From: JAJKJG01 sp036556825 | GTDB taxonomy: Bacteria > Pseudomonadota > Alphaproteobacteria > Rhizobiales > Beijerinckiaceae | Direction of reading: 5' to 3' | DNA length: 64,000 nucleotides | NCBI GenBank assembly: GCA_036556825.1 | Contig: DATBIR010000040.1 | Span: forward strand, 1 to 64,000 | The notes under the pieces: model-generated | Database searches by the model: none | Seen by the model: only the letters and a program-made list of their open reading frames with translations | Told to the model about the DNA's origin: nothing | Position numbers and translations under genes: made by a program | Shown: positions 26,103 to 34,437 of the stretch, piece by piece | Layout of the letters: every line of letters begins with the position of its first letter | How positions within the stretch are numbered: the first letter of the stretch is position 1

Positions 26103-27122
26103 TCAGAGGCCGCCGGCGCCAGCCGTCGAAAGGCGGGCGGCCAAGAGTTCGCGCAAGGCGCGCCCGTCCTCGAACGCGAGGCGCACGGGAAGCGACTGAA
26201 TCCTGTCACCGCCGGACGCGGCATCACCGAGGTCCGTGATCCTGACGAGATCTTTCTCTGTCGTGACCAGCGTGAGATGCTCGGCGGCGGCCTCTGCCAC
26301 GAGCGCGCCGATCTCGGCGGCGGCGAAGGGATGATGGTCCGGGAAGGACCGCGTCCGCACCACATTCGCACCGCACGCGTCCAGCGTGGCGAAGAACTTC
26401 TGCGGCCGTCCGATCCCGGCGAAGGCGAGGACGCGCCGGCCGCGCAGGCGCGCGGCGGTCGCCGCGTCGGCTTCGAGCCGCGCCCGCAGCACCGGTGTCC
26501 CGCGCCGCCGCGCGTGGGCGGCGATCGCCTCTCCCGGCGCACCATCGCCGACCACGACCACCGCATGAACGTGCGCCCATTGCGCGGCGAGCGGCGCGCG
26601 CAAAGGCCCTGCCGGCAGACAGGCGCCGTTGCCGACCCCGCTGGCGCCGTCGACCACGGCCAACGCGAGGTCCTTGACGAGGGAAGGATTCTGCAAGCCG
26701 TCGTCCATGACGATCACGCTCGCGCCTTGCGCGGCGCACAGGCGCGCACCCGCGGGGCGATCGCGCGACACGATCACCGGGAAGGCCCGCGCCAGAAGCA
26801 GCGGCTCGTCGCCGACGTCGCGGGCCTGATGCCGGAGCGGATCGACGCGGACCGGACCGGCAAGGCGTCCGCCATAGCCGCGCGTCAGAAAAAACGGCCG
26901 TTGCCCTTCATCGGCGAGCATCGCCGCAACGGCGAGCGCCGCCGGCGTCTTTCCCGAGCCGCCGACGGTGAAGTTGCCGATGCACACCACCGGCAGCGGC
27001 GCCCGCTCTCCCGGCGCGCGCATGCGCCGGGCGGCGATCGCCCCGTAGAGCGCGGCGGGCGCTCGCAGCAGGAGGGAACCGGGAGAGGAATGCTGCCGCC
27101 ACCAGAAGGCGGGCGCGCGCAT
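26103..27122 (-). CDS. lpxK: Tetraacyldisaccharide 4'-kinase
   Basis: Adds the 4'-phosphate of lipid A at the inner face of the inner membrane. The P-loop is VGGSGKTP within CIGNFTVGGSGKTPAAL; further LpxK marks are FFLTRGYGG, VGDEPLLLA, VIVMDDGLQNPSL and TTEKDLVRI. An N-terminal hydrophobic patch probably anchors the protein to the membrane. The ATG at 27122 overlaps the waaA stop by one base (TGATG); a TTG one codon earlier is also possible. 339 residues, normal length. Part of the minus-strand lipid A/Kdo operon. Confidence 0.94.
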   Translation of the reverse strand: MRAPAFWWRQHSSPGSLLLRAPAALYGAIAARRMRAPGERAPLPVVCIGNFTVGGSGKTPAALAVAAMLADEGQRPFFLTRGYGGRLAGPVRVDPLRHQARDVGDEPLLLARAFPVIVSRDRPAGARLCAAQGASVIVMDDGLQNPSLVKDLALAVVDGASGVGNGACLPAGPLRAPLAAQWAHVHAVVVVGDGAPGEAIAAHARRRGTPVLRARLEADAATAARLRGRRVLAFAGIGRPQKFFATLDACGANVVRTRSFPDHHPFAAAEIGALVAEAAAEHLTLVTTEKDLVRITDLGDAASGGDRIQSLPVRLAFEDGRALRELLAARLSTAGAGGL

Positions 27123-28414
27123 CAACGCGCCTCCAGCTTCATCTGCAGGATGAACGGCTCGATCGACTGCATGGTGCGGGCGACGCCGCCGCCGAGGTTG
27201 TCGACGGTCTCGCCGGCGGCGCGCGACATCTCGCGCGCCAGGCGGGGGTCAGCCAGCAGCTCGGCGAGCGCGCGCACGAGCGTCGGCGAGTTGGGGATCG
27301 GCAAGGCGCCACCGGCCCGGTCGAGGGCCCGGTAGACGTCGGTGAAGTTGTGCACGTGCGGGCCATGCAGGATGGCGCTGCCGAGCTTGACCGGCTCGAT
27401 CGGGTTCTGGCCGCCATGCGGCACGAGCGAGCCGCCCATGAATACCAGCGGCGACAACCGGTAGAACAGCCCGAGCTCGCCGACGGTGTCGGCGAGATAG
27501 ACGTCGACGTCGCGGCTCGGGCTTTCCTGGCCGGAGCGTCGGGCGACGGACAGCTGCGCGCTGCTGGCGATGTCGGCGGCTTCGGCGCCGCGATGCGGGT
27601 GGCGCGGCGCGATGATGGTCAGGAGGTCCGGGAAACGCTCCATCAGGGCGCGATGCACGTCGACGATCATGTCCTCTTCGCCCGGATGCGTGCTCGCCGC
27701 CAGCCACAGCGGCCGCCCGGCGACGAGACCCGACAATCTGGCGAGGGCGCGCGGATCGGCCGGCGGCGGCGGCGCGTCGAACTTCAGGTTACCTGCGACC
27801 GACACGCGCGAGGCGCCGAGCCGCGCCAGACGCTCGGCGTCGTCGGCACTCTGGGCGATGCAGAGCGCGAAGCGCTGGAACAGGGCGCGCGCGACCTGCG
27901 GCAGCCGCGACCAGCGCTGGTACGAGCGCTCGGACAGGCGGGCGTTGACGAGCACGAGCGGGATGCTCCGTTGCTCCAGCTCCATGATGATGTTGGGCCA
28001 GACCTCGGACTCGGCGAACAGCACGAGATCCGGCTGCCAGTGGTCGAGAAAACGCTGCACGTAGCGCGGCACGTCGAGCGGCACGAACTGGTGCATCGCT
28101 CCGGGCGGCAGCCGCCGCGCCAGCACTTCAGCCGAGGTCCTGGTGCCGGACGTGACGAGAACCTCGATTCCGCGCACCATCAGCTGCTCCACGACCGGCA
28201 TCAGCGACAGGGTCTCGCCGATGCTCGCCCCATGCAGCCAGGCGAGCTGGCCTGTGGGCCGTCCGTGCGTGGCCCAGCCGCGGCGCTCCTGCAGCCTGGC
28301 GCGGTCTTCCTTGCCCTTCCGCTGGCGCCACAGCAGGAGACCGGCAGCCGCCGGCTCGAGCGCCGCGAGCCCGCCGCGGTAGAGCTTGAGCAGGAATGGC
28401 GAATGCGCGCTCAC
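27122..28414 (-). CDS. waaA: 3-deoxy-D-manno-octulosonic acid transferase
   Basis: Transfers Kdo from CMP-Kdo to lipid IVA, acting at the cytoplasmic side of the inner membrane. 430 residues from GTG 28414, which overlaps the stop of the upstream DUF374 gene by GTGA. Family marks: WLHGASIGETLSLMP near residue 50, TSGTRTSAEVL, PDLVLFAESEVWPN, an NLKFDAPP linker, AASTHPGEE and the donor site GGSLVPHGGQNPIEP. The N-terminal hydrophobic stretch fits membrane anchoring. The longer open frame upstream lies within the DUF374 gene and is not coding. Confidence 0.94.
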   Translation of the reverse strand: MSAHSPFLLKLYRGGLAALEPAAAGLLLWRQRKGKEDRARLQERRGWATHGRPTGQLAWLHGASIGETLSLMPVVEQLMVRGIEVLVTSGTRTSAEVLARRLPPGAMHQFVPLDVPRYVQRFLDHWQPDLVLFAESEVWPNIIMELEQRSIPLVLVNARLSERSYQRWSRLPQVARALFQRFALCIAQSADDAERLARLGASRVSVAGNLKFDAPPPPADPRALARLSGLVAGRPLWLAASTHPGEEDMIVDVHRALMERFPDLLTIIAPRHPHRGAEAADIASSAQLSVARRSGQESPSRDVDVYLADTVGELGLFYRLSPLVFMGGSLVPHGGQNPIEPVKLGSAILHGPHVHNFTDVYRALDRAGGALPIPNSPTLVRALAELLADPRLAREMSRAAGETVDNLGGGVARTMQSIEPFILQMKLEAR

Positions 28415-29157
28415 GCCGGTGAGCCCTGGCTCGCGCCCTGGCGGGAGCGCGTCGCGGCGCCCGGATCGCGGGCGCCGAGCAGGGCGTAAGCGCGCTCGTG
28501 CACCTGATCGAGGCCATCCTCGACGGCGCGCCGCGCCTTGGTGAGGGCCGTCTCGTCGGCGTGCCGGTCGATGAAGATCGGCTCTCCGAGGACCATGGCG
28601 CCGCGCCCGAACGGAAGGCCGAGACTGGCGCGGTCCCAGCTTGCGAAATCGATGCGCCGGCTCGTCACCACTGCCACGGGGACGATCGGGCGGCCGGACA
28701 GCCGCGCCAGGGTGATGATGCCCTCGCCGCACACGCGAGCGATCTTGGGCACGTCGGCGGTCATCACCACCATCTCGCCGGCATCGAGCGCGCGCAGCAT
28801 GGCGCGCAGCGCCTCGGCGCCACCCTTGAGGCGCGGATCGCGGCCGCGCGCGCCGGAGCCGCGGATGGCGCGCACGCCGAGGTGGCGCAGCGCGATGGCG
28901 TTGAACTCACCGTCCGACGAGCGCGACACGAGGCTCGCTGCCGGATCCTGCGGCCGCCTGGCGAAGTGGATCATGAAATGCTGACCGTGCCACATGGCAG
29001 CGATCACCGGCATGTGCGGGCCGATCCGCTCGTAGGCGTCGGATGGCTCCATGATGAAGCGGTTCGTGCGCTGAACGAGACCGAGATAGCGCGCGAACAG
29101 GAACCCCAAAAGCTCCTGAACCGGCCGGCTCCGGCTGATCCGCTTCGCAAGGCTCAT
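28411..29157 (-). CDS. DUF374 lysophospholipid-acyltransferase-like protein
   Basis: 248 residues. DUF374 proteins carry a fold related to lysophospholipid and lipid A acyltransferases; visible parts are MWHGQHFMIHF (in place of the HX4D box), VSRSSDGEFNA, a GSGARGRD-KGGAEAL segment and MTADVPKIARVCGEGIITLA. The position next to waaA and lpxK suggests a role in lipid A or core acylation, but the substrate is not known. It overlaps waaA by GTGA and is separated by 14 bases from the DUF4170 gene. Confidence 0.85.
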   Translation of the reverse strand: MSLAKRISRSRPVQELLGFLFARYLGLVQRTNRFIMEPSDAYERIGPHMPVIAAMWHGQHFMIHFARRPQDPAASLVSRSSDGEFNAIALRHLGVRAIRGSGARGRDPRLKGGAEALRAMLRALDAGEMVVMTADVPKIARVCGEGIITLARLSGRPIVPVAVVTSRRIDFASWDRASLGLPFGRGAMVLGEPIFIDRHADETALTKARRAVEDGLDQVHERAYALLGARDPGAATRSRQGASQGSPA

Positions 29158-29171
29158 CTACAGGAGTCGAA

Positions 29172-29405
29172 TCAAGCGTCCGCCGGGTCGAGCAGGCGGT
29201 GGAGATGAACGATGAAATAGCGCATGTGGGCATTGTCGACGGTCTGCTGCGCCTTGCTTTTCCAGGCGGCATGCGCGCTGGCGTAATTCGGAAAGACGCC
29301 GACGATGTCGAGTTGCGACAGATCCTTGAAATCGGTGCTGTCGAGATGCGCGAGCTCGCCTCCGAAGACGAGATGCAGAAGCTGCTTTGGTCGGGTGTCC
29401 GTCAT
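29172..29405 (-). CDS. DUF4170 protein
   Basis: 77 residues: MTDTRPKQLLHLVFGGELAH, an aspartate-rich FKDLSQLDIVGVFPNYASA segment, the helix AHAAWKSKAQQTVDNA and a final YFIVHLHRLLDP. These are the DUF4170 features. The family has no assigned function but is consistently found in the lipid A/Kdo operon of Hyphomicrobiales, as here between the inositol-phosphatase-like gene and DUF374. The start at 29405 gives the family N terminus, and GAGG sits 2 bases upstream in a tight ribosome site. Confidence 0.85.
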   Translation of the reverse strand: MTDTRPKQLLHLVFGGELAHLDSTDFKDLSQLDIVGVFPNYASAHAAWKSKAQQTVDNAHMRYFIVHLHRLLDPADA

Positions 29406-29418
29406 GACCCTCCTCGCC

Positions 29419-30291
29419 TTATCCGCGCAGGCGCATGGATTCGCCCGGCGCATGGGCTGTGCCTTGCATGGCCGTGATGAGCCGGGGATGCAACCGGCGA
29501 GGTGCCGCCACCAGCTCGCCATGCACCGGATCGCTCTGGTTATAGACTGGCGTCGCGCTATCGAGTCCGGTCAGGGCGCCGCCCGCTTCTTCCAGGATCA
29601 GGTCGGCGGCGGCAATGTCCCAATCGCGGGCATTGGCCGACACGAGACCGGCATCGACCGAGCCTTCGGCGACCCGGGCGAGCCGCAGGGCCAGCGATGG
29701 AATGCGCGGCGGCCGCTTGAACGCCCCGATGCGCTGTTCGAGCTCGTCGAGCATGCCCTTGGGGCCGGCGATGCTCACGTCGGGCAGCCGCTCGGCGGGC
29801 GAGGCCTCGATCGGCTCGCCGTCACGCAAGGCCCCCTCGCCGCGCCGCGCCTCGTAGAGTGTGTTGTGGGCGGGCGCATACACCACGCCGAGAACCGGGC
29901 GGCCCTGGGCGAGCAGCGCGATCGAAACCGACCAGTCGTGGCTGCCGGACAGGAAGGCGCGGGTGCCGTCGATCGGATCGACGATCCAGACGAGCTGGCG
30001 GCCGATCCGGCGCGGATCGTCGGCGGTCTCCTCCGACAGCCAGCTCGCCTGCGGCAGCGCCTCCGACAGCTTCACCTTCAGGAAGGTATCGACCGCCACG
30101 TCCGCCTCCGTGACCGGCGAGCCGCCCGCCTTCGACCAGACGCGCGCCGACGTCTTGAGTCCCGAGCGGAAGAACTGCATCGCGATCGCCCCCGCCTCCC
30201 GGGCCGCGTGACGCACGACTGGATTGAGGCGGCGGGCTAGGTCAGCGGGCAGCTTAGCGGTCGAATCCATCGCGGCAGCGTATTCTTCCAA
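29419..30291 (-). CDS. Inositol monophosphatase family protein (CysQ/HisN-like)
   Basis: 290 residues, Mg2+-dependent, Li+-sensitive phosphatase fold. The metal-site motifs are SEETADD, WIVDPIDGTRAF and WDIAAADLILEEAGG. Members hydrolyse 3'-phosphoadenosine 5'-phosphate, inositol phosphates or histidinol phosphate; the sequence does not decide which, though the SEET...DPIDGTR spacing resembles CysQ. It leads the minus-strand operon with DUF4170, DUF374, waaA and lpxK. Either ATG 30291 or ATG 30270 (MDSTAKLP) could be used. Confidence 0.88.
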   Translation of the reverse strand: MEEYAAAMDSTAKLPADLARRLNPVVRHAAREAGAIAMQFFRSGLKTSARVWSKAGGSPVTEADVAVDTFLKVKLSEALPQASWLSEETADDPRRIGRQLVWIVDPIDGTRAFLSGSHDWSVSIALLAQGRPVLGVVYAPAHNTLYEARRGEGALRDGEPIEASPAERLPDVSIAGPKGMLDELEQRIGAFKRPPRIPSLALRLARVAEGSVDAGLVSANARDWDIAAADLILEEAGGALTGLDSATPVYNQSDPVHGELVAAPRRLHPRLITAMQGTAHAPGESMRLRG

Positions 30292-30662
30292 ACGATTCTA
30301 ACGGTCGCTCTGAGCATATGGGAATTGGCTGCCGATCGCCGCAAATCCCGCCGATCAGAGCAGTCATGGCGTCCGCATTTCGCCGCATGCGCGGGGGCAG
30401 CATGGTTCCGCAGCGCTCTCTCATGAAGGTTGCGAAACCGTAAAAATCGGTCCCCTGCTTAGGGGTTCCGCCGACCGGCGGTCAAGCACCGCCGCTTCCT
30501 CAACGAAAGCTTTTGTTGATCATCCCGCGCAAAAGCGCAGAAGAAACCGTAGCTTAACCGTTCCTCTTAAGCCGCTGAAGCGAGCTTGCAGGGCATTGTC
30601 GGCACAACGCACAGGCGGTCCGACCCAAGAGACCGCCGGCAGCCTGACAGGGCAGTCAACAG
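30292..30662. other. Divergent intergenic region
   Basis: 371 bases between the inositol-phosphatase-like and DUF6101-like genes. The only structure I note is an imperfect 18-base dyad caacgaaagcttttgttg near 30500 and an A/T-richer stretch around 30430-30560 that probably holds the divergent promoters. No gene is evident. Confidence 0.4.
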
Positions 30663-31175
30663 ATGGATACGACCCCGCTCGCCGGGGCCGGCGCTCCTTG
30701 CGGGGGCGCTCCCGGCGTCACTCCCACCGTCGCCGCGCACTTGGCGCTTGGCGCGCGCATCACCGGCGCAGCGTCGCCGCTGATCGGCCGCCATGACGCC
30801 CAGCCCGCCGGCGTGGCCCTGCGCCTCGATGCCGGCGCCGAGGCCAGCGACGCCTTCGATATCGCGCTCGTCGACGGGGCAGGCCAATCGTTGATGGTGC
30901 TCGGCCCGTTCTCCGAGGATGATGTCGTGGCCGTGTGGCGCTCGCTCGCCGGATCCTCCGGCCTGCCGCTGATGCTTCAGGACGCCGACGGGGCCCGGCA
31001 AAACCCGTTCCCGCAGATCGGCTCCGTGCGGCTCGGCGAGGTGCGCATTCGTCGCCTCTACGGGTTTCTCAAGGGACGCCGGCCGCGCTTCCTCGTGCGC
31101 CGCAAACCGGGTCGCCTGCAGCGCCGTCCGCGCATCCATTGCGAGCGCGAGATCATCGCCGGCAGCGGAACGTGA
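30663..31175 (+). CDS. DUF6101-like protein
   Basis: 170 residues, no signal or membrane segment. Residues 1-25 are Gly/Pro-rich; the middle includes a central VVAVWRSLAGSSGLPLML helix region; the C-terminal part is strongly basic (RRLYGFLKGRRPRFLVRRK) and ends HCEREIIAGSG. The C-terminal block matches my memory of the DUF6101 family of Bradyrhizobium relatives, where it also neighbours an inositol-phosphatase gene. The function is unknown; the basic C terminus could bind nucleic acid or membrane. Confidence 0.6.
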   Translation: MDTTPLAGAGAPCGGAPGVTPTVAAHLALGARITGAASPLIGRHDAQPAGVALRLDAGAEASDAFDIALVDGAGQSLMVLGPFSEDDVVAVWRSLAGSSGLPLMLQDADGARQNPFPQIGSVRLGEVRIRRLYGFLKGRRPRFLVRRKPGRLQRRPRIHCEREIIAGSGT

Positions 31176-31180
31176 CCTTT

Positions 31181-31225
31181 CCCCGCCATCCCCGCTTTGC
31201 CCGCTTTGCCCGCGTTCCCCGCTTT
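31181..31225. repeat. Tandem repeat of a 9-base unit, five copies
   Basis: Five consecutive 9-mers of consensus cccgcttt with a leading c or g (ccccgccat, ccccgcttt, gcccgcttt, gcccgcgtt, ccccgcttt). It begins 5 bases after the stop of the DUF6101-like gene, in non-coding sequence. Confidence 0.65.
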
Positions 31226-31249
31226 CCGCACCGCCGCGGACCACCAGAT

Positions 31250-31324
31250 CTCAGCAAAATACTGAACCGGACGGCTTAAGCCCGCTTGGCCGTGCTCCAG
31301 CAAAACTCAGCAAAATACTGAACC
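31250..31324. repeat. Pair of identical 19-base direct repeats
   Basis: ctcagcaaaatactgaacc occurs at 31250-31268 and again at 31306-31324 without mismatch, 56 bases apart start to start. Each copy contains a short dyad tcag-N7-ctga. They lie between the convergent DUF6101-like and xseA genes. Confidence 0.7.
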
Positions 31325-31410
31325 CGGCCGCGCCCCCGTCTCGCTCCGGCATGCACCACGCTCTGATCGAGGACGCGCCGGGCGAGGCCACGATGCCTCG
31401 CCGGAGCGGA

Positions 31411-32973
31411 TCAGCCGTCGAACAGGGATTTCTGCACGGCGCCCGCGTCCTTGCGCCTCGCCTTGACGCCCTCGCTGGTCGCCTTGACCGTGCCGTCGCC
31501 GAACTCGATCGCCAGCGGCTGAGCGGGACCGACAGCCGCGGCGCTGCGCAGCGGACGCCCGTCGTGATCGCGCACCAGCGCATAGCCGCGCGCCAGCACC
31601 GCCCGATAGCCGAGGCTGCCCAGCAGCGCACCGAGGCTGTTCACGCGGTCCTGCTTGCGCTGCACGAGCGTCGTGATCCCCCGCTGCGCCTGGGCTGTCA
31701 GTGACGCGAGCCGCTCGCGGCAACGCTCGATGCGCGCCTTCTCCGCGCGTTCGAGCGCACCGCGGCTGGCGCGAAGCCTCTTTGCCAAACCGTCGAGATG
31801 GTCGCGCTGGCTCCTGATCAGGCGATCCGTGCTGGGCCGCAGCTGCTCCCCTGTCCGCTCGAAGCGGCTCCTGGCGTTTGCAACCCGAATGGTCGGCGAG
31901 AACCGCAGGAGATCGCGGCAGGCCCTGTCGAACGCCCGGTGATGGTCGCGGGCGTTGTGCGCCAGCGCCGGCTTGAGCTTCGCCGAGGCGAGATCGAGGC
32001 GCTGGCGCTTGGCCGCAAACAGGGCGTCGGGGGACGGCAGCGCGCGGGCCGCCGAGCGCAGCTCGCTGCGGCGGGTCTCGAGGCCGCGCAGCATGCCGTC
32101 CTCGTGCCGGCGGCCGAGGTCGCGCACGCTCGTGACGAGTTCGGAGCGGACCGGCACCACCATCTCGGCGGCGCCGGTCGGCGTCGGCGCGCGCATGTCG
32201 GCGGCGAGATCGATCAGCGTCCAGTCCGTCTCGTGGCCGATGGCTGCGATGAGCGGAATGGCGCTCTCGGCCGCGGCACGAACCACGCTTTCCTCGTTGA
32301 AGCTCCACAAATCCTCGAACGAGCCACCGCCGCGGGCCACGATGAGCACGTCGGGGCGCGGCAGCGGCCCGACGGCCGGAAGCGCGTTGAAGCCGCGGAT
32401 CGCAGCGGCGACCTCGTCGGCGGAGGTCTCGCCCTGCACGCGTACCGGCCAGACGAGCACGTCGCGCGGGAAGCGGTCTGCGAGACGGTGCAGGATGTCG
32501 CGGATCACGGCGCCGGTCGGCGAGGTGACGATGCCGACCACGCGCGGCAGGAACGGCAGCTTGCGCTTGCGCTCCTGGGCGAACAGGCCTTCGGCCGTGA
32601 GCTTGCGGCGGCGCTCCTCGAGCAGCGCCATCAGTGCGCCGACGCCGGCCGGCTCGAGCGTGTCGACGATGATCTGGTATTTGGACTTGCCCGGGAACGT
32701 GGTGATGCGCCCCGTGACGACCACTTCGAGCCCCTGCTGCGGCTTGATGCGCAGGCGGTTGAAGCTTGTCTTCCAGATCACCGCGTCGATGCAGGCGGTC
32801 TCGTCCTTGAGGCTGAAATACGCATGCCCCGAGGAATGCGGGCCGCGATAGCCGGAGATTTCGCCTCGCAGGCGCACGTAGCCGTAGGCATCTTCGAGGG
32901 TGCGCTTGAGCGCCCCGGCGAGCTCGGAGACGCTCCACTCCGGCGCGTTGGAGGGACTGGGTTGCGGAATCAT
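31411..32973 (-). CDS. xseA: Exodeoxyribonuclease VII large subunit
   Basis: Large subunit of exonuclease VII, which with XseB degrades single-stranded DNA from both ends; cytoplasmic. 520 residues. The N-terminal OB fold is marked by VRLRGEISGYRGPHSSGHAYFSL-type residues, the catalytic part by VGIVTSPTGAVIRDIL, VLIVARGGGSFEDLW and AIGHETDWTLIDLAADMRAPTPTGAAE, followed by the long coiled coil (about 300-430) that wraps XseB. It is divergent from purD across a repeat element. The XseB gene is not in the window. Confidence 0.95.
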   Translation of the reverse strand: MIPQPSPSNAPEWSVSELAGALKRTLEDAYGYVRLRGEISGYRGPHSSGHAYFSLKDETACIDAVIWKTSFNRLRIKPQQGLEVVVTGRITTFPGKSKYQIIVDTLEPAGVGALMALLEERRRKLTAEGLFAQERKRKLPFLPRVVGIVTSPTGAVIRDILHRLADRFPRDVLVWPVRVQGETSADEVAAAIRGFNALPAVGPLPRPDVLIVARGGGSFEDLWSFNEESVVRAAAESAIPLIAAIGHETDWTLIDLAADMRAPTPTGAAEMVVPVRSELVTSVRDLGRRHEDGMLRGLETRRSELRSAARALPSPDALFAAKRQRLDLASAKLKPALAHNARDHHRAFDRACRDLLRFSPTIRVANARSRFERTGEQLRPSTDRLIRSQRDHLDGLAKRLRASRGALERAEKARIERCRERLASLTAQAQRGITTLVQRKQDRVNSLGALLGSLGYRAVLARGYALVRDHDGRPLRSAAAVGPAQPLAIEFGDGTVKATSEGVKARRKDAGAVQKSLFDG

Positions 32974-33046
32974 GACCGGAACCTAGTCGCTGCAAGCGGC
33001 GAGCGCAAAGCGGTCGCCCCCGCGGATCCCGGATCACGTCCGAACA

Positions 33047-33095
33047 AGCTTTTTCGGCGAGGCGGTTCCCACTTCGCCGCATCATGCTTTAAAGC
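33047..33095. repeat. Intergenic palindromic repeat, copy 5
   Basis: The element has aagctttttcggcga on the left and ttcgccgcatcatgctt on the right, with CGGCGA (33055-33060) pairing TCGCCG (33074-33079). It fills most of the xseA-purD divergent region and ends 6 bases before the purD ATG, so it overlaps where a ribosome site would be. Confidence 0.55.
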
Positions 33096-33101
33096 CGGGC
33101 C

Positions 33102-34385
33102 ATGAACATCCTTCTCATCGGCTCGGGCGGGCGCGAGCACGCGCTCGCCTGGAAGATCTCGGGCAGCCCGCTATGTGACCGGCTCCTGATCGCGCCTGGC
33201 AATCCCGGCACGGCGCGATGCGGCACCAACGTCGCCCTCGACCTGAGCGATCATCGCGCGGTTATCGCGTTCTGCCGTGCCGAGGCGATCGATCTGGTCG
33301 TGGTCGGCCCGGAGGCGCCGCTGGTTGCCGGGCTCGTCGACGACCTCGGGGCCGCCGGCGTCAAGGCGTTCGGCCCGTGCCGGGCTGCCGCGCAGCTTGA
33401 AGGCTCGAAAGCCTTCACGAAGGAACTGTGCCGGGAGTTCAAGATTCCCACCGCCGCCTTCGCCCGCTTCACCGACGCCGAGCCTGCAAAAGCCTATGCG
33501 CGCGAGTGCGGCGCGCCGATCGTCGTCAAGGCCGACGGCCTCGCAGCCGGGAAGGGCGTCGTGGTCGCGGCCACCGTTGCGGAGGCGGAGGCGGCGATCG
33601 AAGCCATGCTCGGCGGTTCCCTTGGCGCGGCCGGCGCCGAACTCGTGATCGAGGAATGCCTCGTCGGCGAGGAGGCGAGCTTCTTCGCGCTGAGCGACGG
33701 CATGACCGCGATCCCGCTCGGCACGGCGCAGGACCACAAGCGTGTCTTCGATGGCGACGAGGGACCGAATACCGGCGGAATGGGCGCCTATTCGCCGGCG
33801 CCCGTGCTGACGCCCGAGCTCGAGGCGCGTGTGATGCGCGAGATCGTGCTGCCGACGGTGGCGGGCATGAAGGCGCGCGGCACGCCGTATGTCGGCGTGC
33901 TCTATGCGGGCCTGATGATCACGGCAGAGGGGCCGAAGCTGATCGAATACAATGTGCGCTTCGGCGATCCCGAATGCCAGGTCCTGATGCCGCGCATGAA
34001 GACCGACCTCGTGGCGGCCATGCTGGCGGCCTGCGACGGCGTTCTGAAAAGTTTCGACGTGCGCTGGTGGGACGACGTCGCGCTCACCGTCGTGCTCGCG
34101 GCGCGAGGCTATCCCGGCGCGTTCGAGCGCGGCTCGGAAATCCGCGGGCTCGCCGCGGCCGAGGCGCTCGACGACGTGCTCGTCTTCCATGCCGGCACCA
34201 GGACAGAGGGCGGCCGCCTCCTTGCCCAGGGCGGGCGCGTGCTCAACGTCACGGCGACGGGCAGGACGGTAGCCGAGGCGCAGGCGCGCGCCTACGAGGC
34301 CGTCGCCAGGATCGAGTGGCCGCAAGGCTTTTGCCGGCGCGACATCGGCTGGCGGGCGGTGCAGCGCGAACGCCAGCCGGGCTGA
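33102..34385 (+). CDS. purD: Phosphoribosylamine-glycine ligase
   Basis: ATP-grasp enzyme for the second step of purine synthesis (5-phosphoribosylamine plus glycine to GAR). 427 residues with MNILLIGSGGREHALAWKI at the N terminus, VVGPEAPLV, VVKADGLAAGKGVVVA (ATP lid), DHKRVFDGDEGPNTGGMGAY and the metal/ATP site YNVRFGDPECQ. The ribosome site is poor because a repeat element reaches to within 6 bases of the ATG. Divergent from xseA, an arrangement common in the order. Confidence 0.95.
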   Translation: MNILLIGSGGREHALAWKISGSPLCDRLLIAPGNPGTARCGTNVALDLSDHRAVIAFCRAEAIDLVVVGPEAPLVAGLVDDLGAAGVKAFGPCRAAAQLEGSKAFTKELCREFKIPTAAFARFTDAEPAKAYARECGAPIVVKADGLAAGKGVVVAATVAEAEAAIEAMLGGSLGAAGAELVIEECLVGEEASFFALSDGMTAIPLGTAQDHKRVFDGDEGPNTGGMGAYSPAPVLTPELEARVMREIVLPTVAGMKARGTPYVGVLYAGLMITAEGPKLIEYNVRFGDPECQVLMPRMKTDLVAAMLAACDGVLKSFDVRWWDDVALTVVLAARGYPGAFERGSEIRGLAAAEALDDVLVFHAGTRTEGGRLLAQGGRVLNVTATGRTVAEAQARAYEAVARIEWPQGFCRRDIGWRAVQRERQPG

Positions 34386-34410
34386 CAATCTCCCCTGACA
34401 GGCTATCGTG

Positions 34411-34426
34411 GTGGTTCATGAACCAC
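34411..34426. promoter_or_regulatory. Perfect 16-bp palindrome upstream of the dehalogenase-like gene
   Basis: GTGGTTCATGAACCAC is its own reverse complement. It begins 25 bases after the purD stop and ends 11 bases before the ATG at 34438. A homodimeric repressor site or an mRNA hairpin over the ribosome site would both fit; no regulator gene is adjacent. Confidence 0.5.
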
Positions 34427-34437
34427 GGCTCGGCCCG

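Noticed and set aside
31058..31303. Minus-strand frame with a collagen-like Gly-Lys-Ala repeat
   Set aside because: The repeat arises from the 9-bp tandem array in non-coding DNA; the frame has no ribosome site and overlaps the DUF6101-like gene.
34408..34437. GTG start ten codons upstream for the dehalogenase-like gene
   Set aside because: The extra codons are the 16-bp palindrome; ATG 34438 puts catalytic residues at the numbers and total length of the family.
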